64,000 bases of DNA. Origin: Sporisorium sorghi (Eukaryota > Basidiomycota > Ustilaginomycetes > Ustilaginales > Ustilaginaceae). Below, piece by piece: positions 51,788 to 62,800 of this stretch. The stretch is from the NCBI GenBank assembly GCA_023212695.1, contig JALCCG010000029.1, positions 1-64,000 on the forward strand, in the 5' to 3' direction. The notes beneath the pieces are model-generated. The model saw only the letters and a list, made by a program, of their open reading frames with translations. It did not search any database and was not told the origin of the DNA. Both the position numbers and the translations under genes were made by a program. Position 1 is the first letter of the stretch; each line of letters begins with the position of its first letter.

Positions 51788-54700
51788 ATGGCCGACAGAT
51801 TTGCGGCGCTAGCCGGCTACGATGCCGGTTCCAACTACGACTCGACGGTGGAGCAGAGTCTGGCTGCTGCTGCAAAAGAGGACCTGCCAGGGCTGGAAAC
51901 CGTAGCCAGCATTAACATCAACCTGCCGCCATCCAAGCCGCTCAACAGCACGTTTGGCAAGTCGAAGAAGCCGAGTGCAGCGGCGGAACGCGCGAGGAGG
52001 ATTACGGCGGGCCCAATCGAGCTTGCTGGCGGTCGGTCGCGCACTCCCCCTCCGCACGATAGCTCGGGTACGTCCTCGAACAAGGAGAATGCGCGCCATG
52101 ACGAGCCTCCCTCAACGCAGCGCAAGCAGGAGCAGCGGAGGCACTACGGCGTGCGCATCGCCGACGACGATACGTTTGAGGAGCTCGAGGACAGCTTGGC
52201 GAAGGGACACCAGCAGGACGAGCTCAAGCGCATGCAGCAGGATCTGTCGCAGGGCGGCGATTCGATGCTCGCTGCGTCTCCGGGAAATGACTCGAGCCAG
52301 TGGGGCGCTCGTGCCATGCGCCGACGATCTGCTGCAGGCGTGTCGATGAAGTCGGCGCAGGAAAAGATCAACAGCCTCACGCAGGAGCGCGACGAGCTCA
52401 AGATCGTCGTTGATCTCTTGCGCGAAAAGGTATCGCTCGATGACCGTCTCGCCGAACTCATTGTGCTGAAAAAGGAAAAGCTCTCGTACACCAACAAGAT
52501 GATCGCGCAGCAGGCCATGCTCAAGCAGCAGGACCGCGCCATCAAAGTGCTGCAGAAGGAGCAGCAGCAGTGGAAGGGCACCAATCCAGCCGAGTACGAA
52601 AAGCGCATCGCCGAACTGCAAGCCAAATTGCTCACCGCCAACAATAAAGCGGAAGAAGAGCGACGTGAGAAGGTGCGTCTGCAGGACGAGCTCGACTTTG
52701 TCAAGCGAAGGGGGCCGCCGCCAGGCGATGCCAGCCGCGGCGACGAAACGTCGGCCACGTCTCTGGGCGACTCGACGCGTTTGCGCCAACGCATCGATGC
52801 GTTGCGCGACGAGCACGAGGACGAGAAGTACGAGCTGCGCAGAGAGCGCGACGAGGTGCAGGAGCAGCTCGAGATCGCGCGCGACGAGATCGACCGTCTG
52901 CGCTCGGAGCAGCGACGCGCTTCGTCCCCGGGCGAGACGTCGCACTACCAACGCAACATCGACGACCTCGAGCAGCAGCTGACTGCGCACAAGACCGAGA
53001 ATGCCAAGATACTCGAGCGCCATGCTCAGCTGGTGGCGGATATCGAGCAGCACAAGGACGAGCTGTACGAGCTGCGCTCGTCCGAGGAGGCGCTGCAGAG
53101 GGAGCTCGACGTGGCGAACCAAAGGCTGGAGCATGCCAACATTACCCAAGAAGACGAGGCGGTGCGCTTTGTCGAGGCTGAGCGACTCGCAGCAGACCGG
53201 TACCAGGAACAGATCGACAAGCTGCGCGACGAGCTCGCATCGGCCCAACTCCAGATCGACGGCAAGGAAGCCGAGCTGGAAAAGCTCGATGCGGAACTGC
53301 AAGACCTCACCGCCAAAGTGGCCGATCTCGAGTACGAGCTGCGCCAAGCCGAGAACTTGCTCGAGGAGCAAAAAGCGCAGCTCGAGGGTGTCGAGGCCGA
53401 AGCGGACGAGCTGGACCGCCAAGTGCAGGCGTTCAAGCAGGAGGCGGACGAGCTGCGCGCCGAGGCGGACGAGCTGCACAAGGAGCTCGAGGCCAAGGAC
53501 GCCGATCTGGCCGAGACGAACAAGGAGATGCAGGCCATGTCGAACCGCATGTTTGGACTCGAGGAGGAGCTTGAGGCGCGTGCGGACGAGATCAAGCAGC
53601 TTGATGAGGAGATTGCTAAGGTGGAGGAGGCGCTTCAGCAGGCAAATGAGAAGCACGAGCGGTACACGAGTGTGCTCAAGGACAAGCTTGCGGTCACGAC
53701 GCAGGAGCTGAGCGGGACGCAGACCCAGCTGGAAGCGACGCTGGGCGAGCTCGAGGCGATGCGCGACGAGGCCGACTCGTACGCGCGCGAGGTGGAGCAG
53801 CTCACAGCCGAGCGAGCACGCTTGGAGGAGCTGAACGCCAAACTCGACGCGAAAGTTTCCGATGTCGTCGAGGACCTCAAAGCCGAAGAGCGCGCGCTGG
53901 ACGATGCGCACGCCGAGTGGGAGCGCAAGCTCGAGGAGACGGAAGCACGTATGGCGCGCGTAGTCCGCGACAAGGACGACGCCATCGACGCACTCGAGAA
54001 AGAGCTCAACCAGATGGAGGATGACCTGGCGACACGCAAGACGGACGTGCAGACGCTGCAGGACGCACTGCGCGCCAAGGAGAACGAGTCGTTCCGCATG
54101 GGCCAGAGCTCGGCCAATGACAAGTACAGTCTCGAGCTCGAGATTGACCGTCTCAAACGCGATCTCGCGCGGTGCGAGGACGACCTCTCCCGGGCGCGCA
54201 AGGAGTTGGATCGCAAAGACGACGCACTGCGCCAGAAGGAAGACGCGCTGGCTCAGCTGCATTCCGAGCTGCGAGAGGCGCAGGCCAAACTGGCGAGCGA
54301 AGCACAGACCCACCTGGGCTTGGCGGAGCGCTTCGAGGCGCAGCAGGCCACCATCCGCGCGGAGCGCAAGGAGCTCGACGCAGCACGCGCCAAAGTCGAA
54401 CAGCTCGAGTACGAGCTCAACGACGGCGAGCGCGCCACCCTGCGCACCGAGCAGGCGACGCGCGATGCGCTCAACCAGCGCAACACTCTGCTGCTCACGA
54501 TCTACCAGCAGATGGGCAAGCTGCTCGCCTCTAGCGAGAACGGCACATCAACGCCACGCAAACGCGACGAGCTGAAACCGTTTACGAACTTCGACGTGTT
54601 CCACACCAGCCTGTTGGGTCGACTGCGACGCGTGTTCGACACGCAGCTCGGCGTGGACGCCAAAGCGAAAGAGCTCGAGTCGCGGCTGTTGGAGAAATAC

Positions 54701-55243
54701 GCCGCGCTGAAACGGCAGCAAGAGGTGCGGTTCCGCCAGATCGACCGGTTCGAAGGGGCGGTCAAGCAGGCGGCGGACAAGCAGGCGGCGTGGCGCCAGC
54801 GATTGGTGTCGAAACAAGCGGAGCTGGACGCGGTCAAGAACACGAATGCGGAGCTGCAGCAGCAGATTGCGTCGCTCAAGGTGCGCTCCGGCTTAGCGAC
54901 GCCAGGGGAGGACAGGAAGGTGTCTCAGTTGACGAGCAGGGCGAACACTGCCGAGCGCCGGCTGGCGACCGCCGTGGCGCAGGCGGCGCAGGCCGAGGAC
55001 AGGCTCGCAGAGGCGAAAGTCAAGTACGGCGAGGGCGAAGGCAAGTGGGCAGCGCGCATCAAGGAGCTCGAGCTGCGCTGCAAGGCCGCAGAGGAGCGCG
55101 TCAAGCGCGAGCGCCAGGGCGCCAAGGAACGCGTCGCTGAGTTGGAGGAGATCCGCAGGAAGTTGGAGAGGGATCTCGAGGCCGCGACCAAGCGGAATAA
55201 GGTGGTTGGGGAGATCCAGGCTAGTGTGCGCGGTATCGAGTGA
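51788..55243 (+). CDS. Large coiled-coil protein, Mto1/ApsB-like MTOC candidate
   Basis: Intronless gene for 1151 residues. Residues 1-185 are disordered and contain a KEN tripeptide (SSNKENARHD, about 97-106). From about 187 the protein is almost continuous coiled coil to about 900, with Glu/Leu/Lys/Arg heptads. The first segment, MKSAQEKINSLTQERDELKIVVDLLREKVSL, resembles the centrosomin CM1-type motif that recruits gamma-tubulin complexes in Mto1, ApsB and Pcp1. After a short break (about 900-950, TIYQQMGKLL; LKPFTNFDVFHTSLLGRLRRV), a second coiled coil (about 955-1150) ends the protein. Length and layout fit Mto1/ApsB-type microtubule-organising proteins, but coiled coils mislead, so this is a candidate assignment; a golgin or septum scaffold is possible. 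Confidence 0.65.
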   Translation: MADRFAALAGYDAGSNYDSTVEQSLAAAAKEDLPGLETVASININLPPSKPLNSTFGKSKKPSAAAERARRITAGPIELAGGRSRTPPPHDSSGTSSNKENARHDEPPSTQRKQEQRRHYGVRIADDDTFEELEDSLAKGHQQDELKRMQQDLSQGGDSMLAASPGNDSSQWGARAMRRRSAAGVSMKSAQEKINSLTQERDELKIVVDLLREKVSLDDRLAELIVLKKEKLSYTNKMIAQQAMLKQQDRAIKVLQKEQQQWKGTNPAEYEKRIAELQAKLLTANNKAEEERREKVRLQDELDFVKRRGPPPGDASRGDETSATSLGDSTRLRQRIDALRDEHEDEKYELRRERDEVQEQLEIARDEIDRLRSEQRRASSPGETSHYQRNIDDLEQQLTAHKTENAKILERHAQLVADIEQHKDELYELRSSEEALQRELDVANQRLEHANITQEDEAVRFVEAERLAADRYQEQIDKLRDELASAQLQIDGKEAELEKLDAELQDLTAKVADLEYELRQAENLLEEQKAQLEGVEAEADELDRQVQAFKQEADELRAEADELHKELEAKDADLAETNKEMQAMSNRMFGLEEELEARADEIKQLDEEIAKVEEALQQANEKHERYTSVLKDKLAVTTQELSGTQTQLEATLGELEAMRDEADSYAREVEQLTAERARLEELNAKLDAKVSDVVEDLKAEERALDDAHAEWERKLEETEARMARVVRDKDDAIDALEKELNQMEDDLATRKTDVQTLQDALRAKENESFRMGQSSANDKYSLELEIDRLKRDLARCEDDLSRARKELDRKDDALRQKEDALAQLHSELREAQAKLASEAQTHLGLAERFEAQQATIRAERKELDAARAKVEQLEYELNDGERATLRTEQATRDALNQRNTLLLTIYQQMGKLLASSENGTSTPRKRDELKPFTNFDVFHTSLLGRLRRVFDTQLGVDAKAKELESRLLEKYAALKRQQEVRFRQIDRFEGAVKQAADKQAAWRQRLVSKQAELDAVKNTNAELQQQIASLKVRSGLATPGEDRKVSQLTSRANTAERRLATAVAQAAQAEDRLAEAKVKYGEGEGKWAARIKELELRCKAAEERVKRERQGAKERVAELEEIRRKLERDLEAATKRNKVVGEIQASVRGIE

Positions 55244-55544
55244 TGCCGTGCGCTGGGCAACCTCGCTCATTTTCTTCGGTGACCTCGTGTCGACTTGTTT
55301 GGCGTCACTTCTCTCTTTCTCGCTGCCTAATGTGTGTAGACTCCAGCTCTGATGCTATGGATTGTATTTGTATACCCTTACTCCCGTTCCCGCTGCTCGT
55401 CGCGAAGCTCGTTCATCGTGTGCGACAATCCCTGCCGACCATCACGCACGTTCGGGTAGACCTTCCCGCCCACGAAGTCACCAAGAAACCTCTGTACAGA
55501 GCAAAAACTTTATATATGCATACTGCGGCAAGTCGCAGCAACAC
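55244..55544. other. 3' flank of coiled-coil gene and tRNA upstream region
   Basis: Spacer of 301 bp with no other gene. A TATATATG element lies at about 55511-55518, some 27-34 bp upstream of the tRNA gene, a position where fungal tRNA genes often have a TATA-like site. Confidence 0.5.
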
Positions 55545-55656
55545 GCTGCTTTGGCACAGTGGTTAGCGCGACGCCTTTACAATTTTACGCTGTTTCTCAA
55601 AAAAAAGGGACAGGTGGTTCCGGCGTAGGTCACAGGTTCGAACCCTGTAAGCAGCA
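55545..55656 (+). tRNA. tRNA-Val (anticodon UAC), with intron
   Basis: Folded by hand. The acceptor stem is GCTGCTT/AAGCAGC (55545-55551 with 55649-55655), with discriminator A at 55656. The anticodon stem is ACGCC/GGCGT (55571-55575 with 55622-55626), perfectly paired. The loop T-T-TAC-A is followed by a 39-nt intron (55582-55620) at the canonical position after base 37, then C38. The variable loop is AGGTC, and the T arm is ACAGG-TTCGAAC-CCTGT. The D arm (GCAC/GCGC) has one A-C mismatch. Anticodon TAC reads GUA, Val. A run of four T at 55657-55660 serves as Pol III terminator. Confidence 0.93.
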
Positions 55657-56176
55657 TTTTCTCGACTCGCTTCATTTTTATTTTTATTTTTATTATTTTT
55701 ATTTTTTTTGGTTGCTTGAACGGATATGGAGCTGTGATTGTCAACCAGACGGCGAGGTCGCCTTGCTCTTTTGATGGTGCTCTCGTCGAATGTGCAGGCC
55801 GTTCGACACGGCTGCATGCGCAGCAAAGGTGCAAAGCGAGTCTTGCGAGAGTCGAGGTGTCGAACAGCTCCGCACTGCCGAGTCCATGAGGAGCACCAAC
55901 TCAGCTCGACTCCACAACTCTTTGTCCATCTCATCACAATCCAGACCGCCTCACACGGCTGTTCACAGCCTCACACAGCTGCACACGGATGCATCGTATG
56001 AATCGCGTTCGTATTCAAAAGCATCGAACTGGGAGAGAAAAGATATTTTTGACAGCAGTGCATTTCTGAAGTGAAAGGAAGAACACCTCTTTGATCAAGC
56101 CACAATCATCGTCGGCGTCGGCGTCAACGTCGAGAAACTAGAACGTGCAGGCAAACCTGCGCCGCTTAGCATCAGC
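55657..56176. other. Intergenic: tRNA terminator and 6PGDH 3' flank
   Basis: Begins with the Pol III T4 terminator and continues into a T-rich tract (about 55674-55710). The rest is 3' flank of the 6PGDH gene, and no further gene is seen. Confidence 0.6.
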
Positions 56177-58243
56177 TTATGCCTGGTAAGTGGAAGCCGA
56201 GACGTTACCACCACGGCCGGTCCAGTTGATGTGGATGTCCTGGCCCTCGGGCAGCTTGGCGCTGGCGTACTGGGGCAGCACGCGGAAGGTGTGGGCGCCA
56301 AAGTAGTCACGCTGAGCCTGCAGCAGGTTGGCGGGCAGCTGCTCGCGACGGTAGCCGTCAAAGAAGGCGAGAGCGGTCGAGAAGGCCGGAGTGGGGATGC
56401 CCCACAGGATGGCCTGGGCGACCACACGACGCCAGCCCTCCTGAGCGTTGTGGATGGCCTTGTTGAAAAAGTCGTCGAACAGCAGGTTCTCGAGCTCCGG
56501 GTTCTTGCGGAAGGCGGCGGTGATGTCCTTGAGGAAGACGGAGCGGATGATGCATCCACCACGCCACATGAGCGCGATCGAAGGGTTGTTGAGCTTCCAG
56601 TCGTACTCCTTGGCGGCCTCGCGCATGAGCATGAAGCCCTGGGCGTACGAGACAATCTTGGAGGCGTACAGAGCCTGCTCGAGGTCAGCAATGAACTGCT
56701 CCTTGTTGCCCTCGAAGGGCTTGATCTGGGGGCCACCGAGCACCTTGGAGGCACGCGTACGCTCGCCCTTGAGCGACGAGAGGCAGCGGGCAAACACAGC
56801 CTCGCCAATGAGCGTCACGGGCTGGCCGAGGTCGAGCGCGTTGATGGCGGTCCACTTGCCGGTACCCTTCTGTCCCGCCGAGTCGAGGATCTTGGTGAGC
56901 AGGGGCTTGCCGTCCTCGTCGTTGTACTTGAGAATGTCGCGGGTGATCTCGATCAGGAACGAGTCGAGCACACCGGTGTTCCACTTGGTGAAGATGTCAC
57001 CGATCTCGGCCTCCTGGAGACCAAGGCCGTGCTTGAGAATGTCGTAGGCCTCGCAGATGAGCTGCATGTCACCGTACTCGATACCGTTGTGCACCATCTT
57101 GACGTAGTGGCCGGCACCGGTCTGGCCGACCCAGTCACAGCAGGGCTCGCCGTCCGACTGGGCAGCGGTCTTCTGGAAGATCTCCTTGATGTGAGGCCAG
57201 GCGGCGTCCGAACCACCGGGCATGAGCGAAGGGCCGTGTCGGGCACCCTCCTCACCACCAGAGACACCGGAGCCGACAAAGAGAATTCCCTTGGCCTCGA
57301 GCTCCTTGCAGCGGCGGATCGAGTCGGGGTAGTGCGAGTTACCGCCGTCAATGATGATATCGCCCTCCTCGAGGTGGGGGACGAGCTGCTCGATGAAAGC
57401 GTCAACGGCGGGACCGGCCTTGACGAGGAGGATCATCTTGCGGGGGCGCTTGAGCTTGGCGACAAATTCCTCGATGGACTTGGCGCCAACGACGTTGGTG
57501 CCTGCAGAGAGGGAAAATTGCCGGAAGAGTTGCAGGACGGACCAAAATCAGCGAGATCGCACGGGATTCAACCAAGGCGAGAGCGGTAGATCGATCGGAA
57601 CCAATCAGGAGGACGAGAGGCAGGATTGGAAAGCAGCAGAGGCATCAGAAATCCGTCCCTTTCACTGATCTTTCATCCAGGCCAACCTGAGCTTCCAGAC
57701 TACGGCGGGTTGAACGCGGCGTCTTGGCGCGCTTCGCTCAGAGACGCAGCCATGAATTACGCCAGGTTGCTGAGAACAATTGAAACTCACCCTTAGCCTC
57801 GTTGGCGAGGAAGTCGTCCACCTTGCTGGTGGTACGGTTGTAGGCGCAGACAGTGAATCCCTTGTCTGTAGAGGCAAACGCAGAGGAGAGGAGAAGAGGT
57901 GGAACAGGTCAGCGTCATTTATCTTTGTGCATCGACATTGCAATTTTAGACTGCCAAGGCAACGAATGCATTGCAACCCTGGCGTTTAGACGAGAATGTC
58001 AGAAACGTACCGTTCATGTTGAGGATCAGGTTCTGACCCATAACGGCAAGGCCGATGAGGCCGATATCGGCGCTGCGAGAAAGACGAAACACGCCAAGCA
58101 TCAAATCAAGCAGATCTCGAGTCAGCAACCAGTACCATTGTAAGCAAGAGTATCGATACCGTGCTGCGATGGCGAGCAAGGAAATGCTCCTATGTCGAGC
58201 AAGGGCTGGAGAAAAGAAAGACTTACACAGCTTGAGACGACAT
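56177..58243 (-). CDS. GND1: 6-phosphogluconate dehydrogenase, decarboxylating
   Basis: Third enzyme of the oxidative pentose phosphate pathway: 6-phosphogluconate + NADP+ to ribulose-5-phosphate + CO2 + NADPH. Four exons: 58243-58227 (17 nt), 58072-58011, 57865-57791 and 57501-56177, with introns of 154, 145 and 289 bp. Splicing gives 492 residues, the normal size. Joined exons read [20 protein letters not shown], with the GxAxMGxN cofactor fingerprint, then [17 protein letters not shown] (NADP 2'-phosphate Arg in NRT) and GTNVVGAKS. Catalytic Lys lies in [38 protein letters not shown] and [12 protein letters not shown] are also complete. The introns cluster at the 5' end, as is common in highly expressed fungal genes. 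Confidence 0.97.
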
Positions 58244-59865
58244 TGTGCGAGTAGTGAGCTGGGAGGCGAGCGAGGAGATGCGTGACCGGGCTGTGGAGAG
58301 AATCCTTGCGACTGCTAGAAGAGCAAAGGGGCAAAGGAAAGGGATGAAGATGAGGAGATGGTTTAAGAGAGAGAAGGCAAAGAGCAAGGATGCTTCGGAC
58401 AAAAAGATGTTGGATGGTGTCAAAGGCGCGGAGAGAGAGCGAGCTCAGCCTTTGGGAAAGAAGAAAGCGGTCCGAAGGCGCGGCGAACTGTGACTGTCAC
58501 TGCGACTGCGACTGTGTGACTGTGACTGGGGGATGTGAGGCTGACAAGTGGAGCCGAGCAGTCACACAGGCAGAGTGCACGGACACGGTCGAACTGCCGT
58601 ATACATCCGTCCGTTCGCCCGTCCGCCAAAGATCGATTTTCCAAGCTGATTATTTTTTTTGATCGCATCTTTCCATGCTCTTCTGCCTCTTGTCCTTCAA
58701 AATCATCTTGCAGCAGGCTCGACCGCAGGTGACCGTCAACACACAGGCAGGCACACGCTGGTAATCTCAGTGCAGAACCGTGCGATAATTCTTCAGATCA
58801 CGACGAGGCCTTCCAGCGAACGTTATCGAATCAACTTTCACCACCAGATAGATAGCTGAGATAGATAGAGGAGCAGCTCGTATTCAGACACCGCTTCCAG
58901 CTTGCAGCCTTCGCAGGCAATTTCAAAATGTTCTTCTTCTTGGCTTTGAGCAAGGCCGAGGGCAAGAAGCAGCGTAATCTGATGATCTCTGCTCTGTCTT
59001 CTTTGGTGGGATAGAGAGAGAGAGAGGTTGGTCGAGCTCATCTCGCAGCAGCAGATGCATCGCTTTCTTCGCTCGCTTATTCCCGAACATCTTCTCACTT
59101 CATCGCTTCGCCCCAAAAACACAAACATATGAGATCTTCTTCTTCTTCTCTTCTCTCTGCCCAAAGATACTCTCTGCCATGGGAGCACGAGTCGATGCCG
59201 AAGAACGAAGATCTTCCAGCTGACTCTCAATCCCTAGAAGAGAGGCAAACTTCGCCAAACCGGTCCGGAGATCCTTGCTCGACTTTCGGCCGCTCGTCCA
59301 TGCAAGATGATGTTGGCTCTCCCTCTCTCTCTTTCTCTCACTCTCTCTGATCGATCGATAAAGCGCGATCTACAGCCTGCATTTTTTTTTTTCCCGCTCA
59401 AGATCGATGCTCAGCGGTCTAACAAATCTGCATTTTTTTCGCGCTTTCCACGACCGGACCGGCATCCCACAAGCCGCCGTGCCTGCGGGGTCGTCTTCCC
59501 CGTCCATCTCCTCGAACGCATGCGTGGGATTCGCCTCTCGCGAAGGGAGCTACAAGACTCCTCAGGCCGACGAGCACAGAGATGCTCTGGACCCTTGACA
59601 GTTGGCAAAGATCTCCGGCGTAGCGCTGAGATTGCCGAGTCCGCGCGAAAGTCTCGACTCAACCTTCCCCCAAAACTTGGCAAAGAGGAAAAAAGAGTAC
59701 ATTCCGGATGAGTTACAGTGCTAGATGCTAGACAGACAGAATACCTGTGGATAGATGGTTACAATACAGCGCATCGCGTCAAGACACGACGCTTTTTGGT
59801 GGTGGTGATGGTGGTGGGGTTCCTCGTAGAGTGACAAGGCTGCCAAACGCAATGCCGCGCGCTGA
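58244..59865. other. 1.6-kb intergenic: 6PGDH promoter, SCAP 3' flank
   Basis: No protein gene is supported. It holds a CTGYGA-type hexamer array at about 58488-58528 and CT-rich stretches near 59318-59347. The portion near 58244 is the 6PGDH promoter; that near 59865 is the 3' flank of the SCAP gene. Confidence 0.5.
58488..58528. repeat. Degenerate CTGTGA/CTGCGA hexamer array
   Basis: Six to seven imperfect units of CTGTGA, CTGTCA or CTGCGA in the 6PGDH upstream region, about 245 bp before the ATG. Confidence 0.8.
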
Positions 59866-62800
59866 TCAGCTCGACCTGGACTTGACGCAGAGCAAGCCGA
59901 TCGAGCCTCCAAAGCCGAACGCAAGTGTCGTCTCCTGCCGCTGAGATATCGCAAACCCTCGAACAGGGTGCAAGCGCGAGAACGCCAATGCATCGTCAAA
60001 CTGTACGTCCTGCGAGGGCCTGCCTCCTCTCGACCGTTGCAGCGAAGCTCGAGACGACACGTCTTGCTCCGATTCGAGAAGCAGCGGCTGACGCGGCACA
60101 ATCAATTCTCCGCCGCGTCCGAGCACCAACTCTTCGCGTAGATCCATCGCCCACCACTCCCAACGGCTCGGACCCCAGCTTCGTTGCGCTTGACCGACGC
60201 CGAGTAGCAAGCCCCCCGCTCCCGAGGCAAAGCTCCCGCCCCTCTGGCATCGCACCCAGCCGAGCAGCCTCAGCTGGCGATCGTCTGCTTTCTGCGTGAC
60301 ACTGCTCGGCGGAGGCACATTCATAGAGACCGAGAGGCTCGAAGACGCTGCTAGCGCCTGCGACACACCCTCGCCAAGGGCACTCGTGCCGCTGCGATCG
60401 CGAACATGGGCACTTGCGCGACGCAGCCTCGACGCGGACCCGTGCGAGGACATAGGATACGACAGTGGATTCGCGAGCTCCGCGGCGGGACTCGGCGGCG
60501 TCGAGACGTCCGCCCAAAAGTTGGCAGCATTGGCAGTGGACCCATTGGGTGTGCGGATGCGAAGCGGCGAGCCAGATGTGAAAGTGCCCAGGTTGCTGTG
60601 GATCGACCCGCTTTTCTCCATCGCTGCAGCTGCTGCGGCTGTGGCGCCACTCGAGACAAACAGCAGAGATGCTCGACCTGTCGTCTGTGCGATAAACGTA
60701 GAAGTATGAGCGTCGCCGGCGTCGATCGCCGACAGGCTGGTGACGGGTCCATCATCCAGGTCGACGCTGCTGATGCTTTCGGCCGTTTCAAAGTCGATCA
60801 AGTGCACTCTCCCGCTGGCAAAGCCGAGGAGAAGTGTACTCTTGATGAGCGGCGTCTCTTGTCCCGACGGCGGTCGACTCAGTATCTGGCAGAGCAGCAC
60901 CGAGCAGACGTGGCCCCGATCTTCCAGACCAAGCGTAAAGACAGTCTTGGCACTGGTGCCTCCTGCCTCCATTGCTCTGATGTGAAACTGGCCGTCGGTG
61001 GTGGTGAAACCAATCAAAGGGGCTCGAGATGTCGCTGAGCTAGATTGTGTGCTGCTGCTGCCGTTGCTACTGCCGGGATGATTGCTCTGGGCTGCTTGTA
61101 CTGGCAACGACCGCCAGCGCAGGCGCGAATCGAGCTGCGTTCGCGAAGCTACCAGCTTGGCCTCTTTGCGCGCAGCATTCCATACGCGGATCGTGCCATC
61201 GCGGTGAGCCGAAAGGGCCACGACAGAGTCGAGCCTGTGCATCGAGTCTTGATGCTGCAGGGTCAAGCTGGTGACGGGCGAGGCCGCATCATCGGCAAGG
61301 TGGTCCCAGATCGGCTCGAGCGTCTCGGATGAGAGAAACGAGACTCTGCCCGATGCACGTCCGACGGCCACCCAGCCTGCCTTGGCTGATAGCGCAAAAG
61401 CTGAAACGGTGCTTTGATCGAGCGACAATCCAGACCGCGCTTGACTGATGCTGCTGCTACTTCGCACCACATCTTGCTTTCCAGCGTTGTCGAGTGTCCA
61501 CACGTGGATGCCTCCGCCATTGTCGATCGAAGCTGCAAGCCCGTCATCGCAGACGAGGAAGTCGATGTCGCAAGCATGAGCGTTGGCGATGATTGTCGTC
61601 TTTGGCGTCAGAGAAGACAGTGGAGAAGCAGCGGTCGAGCTGTTGGAATCCTCGGACGGATCCGCCTCGGACTTGTCTCGCTGTGCGTCTAGCAACTCAG
61701 TGTCTTTGAGCAGGTAGAGCAGCAACAGCCACAGCAATGCCGTCGTTCCAGAGATGGGGAGGATGACCAGCTTGGCAAACCAGACGACGGCTCGAATCCT
61801 GGGCCGGAAGAGGGCCCAGCCTGCAAAGGTGGCCACGGACGGCGGAAGCTCTCCCTCGGTGGACGATCGAAGCGAGAGGATGGTCCACGGCTTGACTTCG
61901 ATGCGCAGCTCTTGGGCGCCCATGGGATTGAGCGAGGTCCAGAAGTCAGCGCTGGGTGACGAGGTCCACCATGGCAGCGAGGGTTGCAGCTGAGTGTCGA
62001 GGTGGCCGAATGGGTCGAACGCGCTTGCCGAGACCGGTGGCTGACGGACGGTGTCCCAGTCGTCTGGAAGCACATAGCTCGATTGCTGGTGGTTGGGGAA
62101 GCCGGTGCCGTAGTAGAGATAGAGGCCGCCCATGTAGACCAAGATGAGGGTGAGGCTGGCCGTTCTGGCGGTCCTCGCTTTCCACACCTTGGACAGTGCT
62201 GCAACGACAAGGTTGCCGGATCGCGAGTGAGCGCCGATGCCGCCGCTGCGTCTGTTGCCGTCCGAATGAGTATCGTGATCAGCGTCGTCCATGCTGCTAC
62301 CGTTGCCGTTCATGTGGCTGTCGTGCGAGTGCGAGTTGTGTTCCTGCTTCCTGGTGAGCCGGGTGCCCTGGGTGAGGAGATCGGCGAGTTCGAGACGCTG
62401 CATGTCGATGCTGAGGACGGTGACGAAAAAGGTCATCTGGAGGAACCAGTCCATGATGAGGGAAAAGATGGCAAATACGCAGAACTCGCGCACCGCCCTC
62501 ACACCGATGAAGAGGGCAATGACGAGGAGGAGCAGGATGTCGGCGAGCGTGGTCAGGGTGATGGGAACGCCGACCTTGCCCAAGCCATGCGCGATGCGCG
62601 ACGAGACGGTGAGCGACAACGGCGTGTCGACGATGGCCTTGGTGAGGCTGTACATGTTTTCGGAGCCAACGACGACGATGACGAAGGGGAGCAGCTCCCA
62701 TGGGACGAGGGTGAGTCGAATGCCAAGGAGCGCGCAGATGCTGACACTCATGATCATGCTGATGAGCAGCTGCGTAGTGCCTGTGAAGGCGAGGCCAAAG

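Noticed and set aside
52112..54313. 733-codon open frame on the minus strand, Leu-rich
   Set aside because: Antisense of coiled-coil DNA (GAG/CAG/AAG codons read back as CTC/CTG/CTT), so it looks hydrophobic and repetitive but is not a gene.
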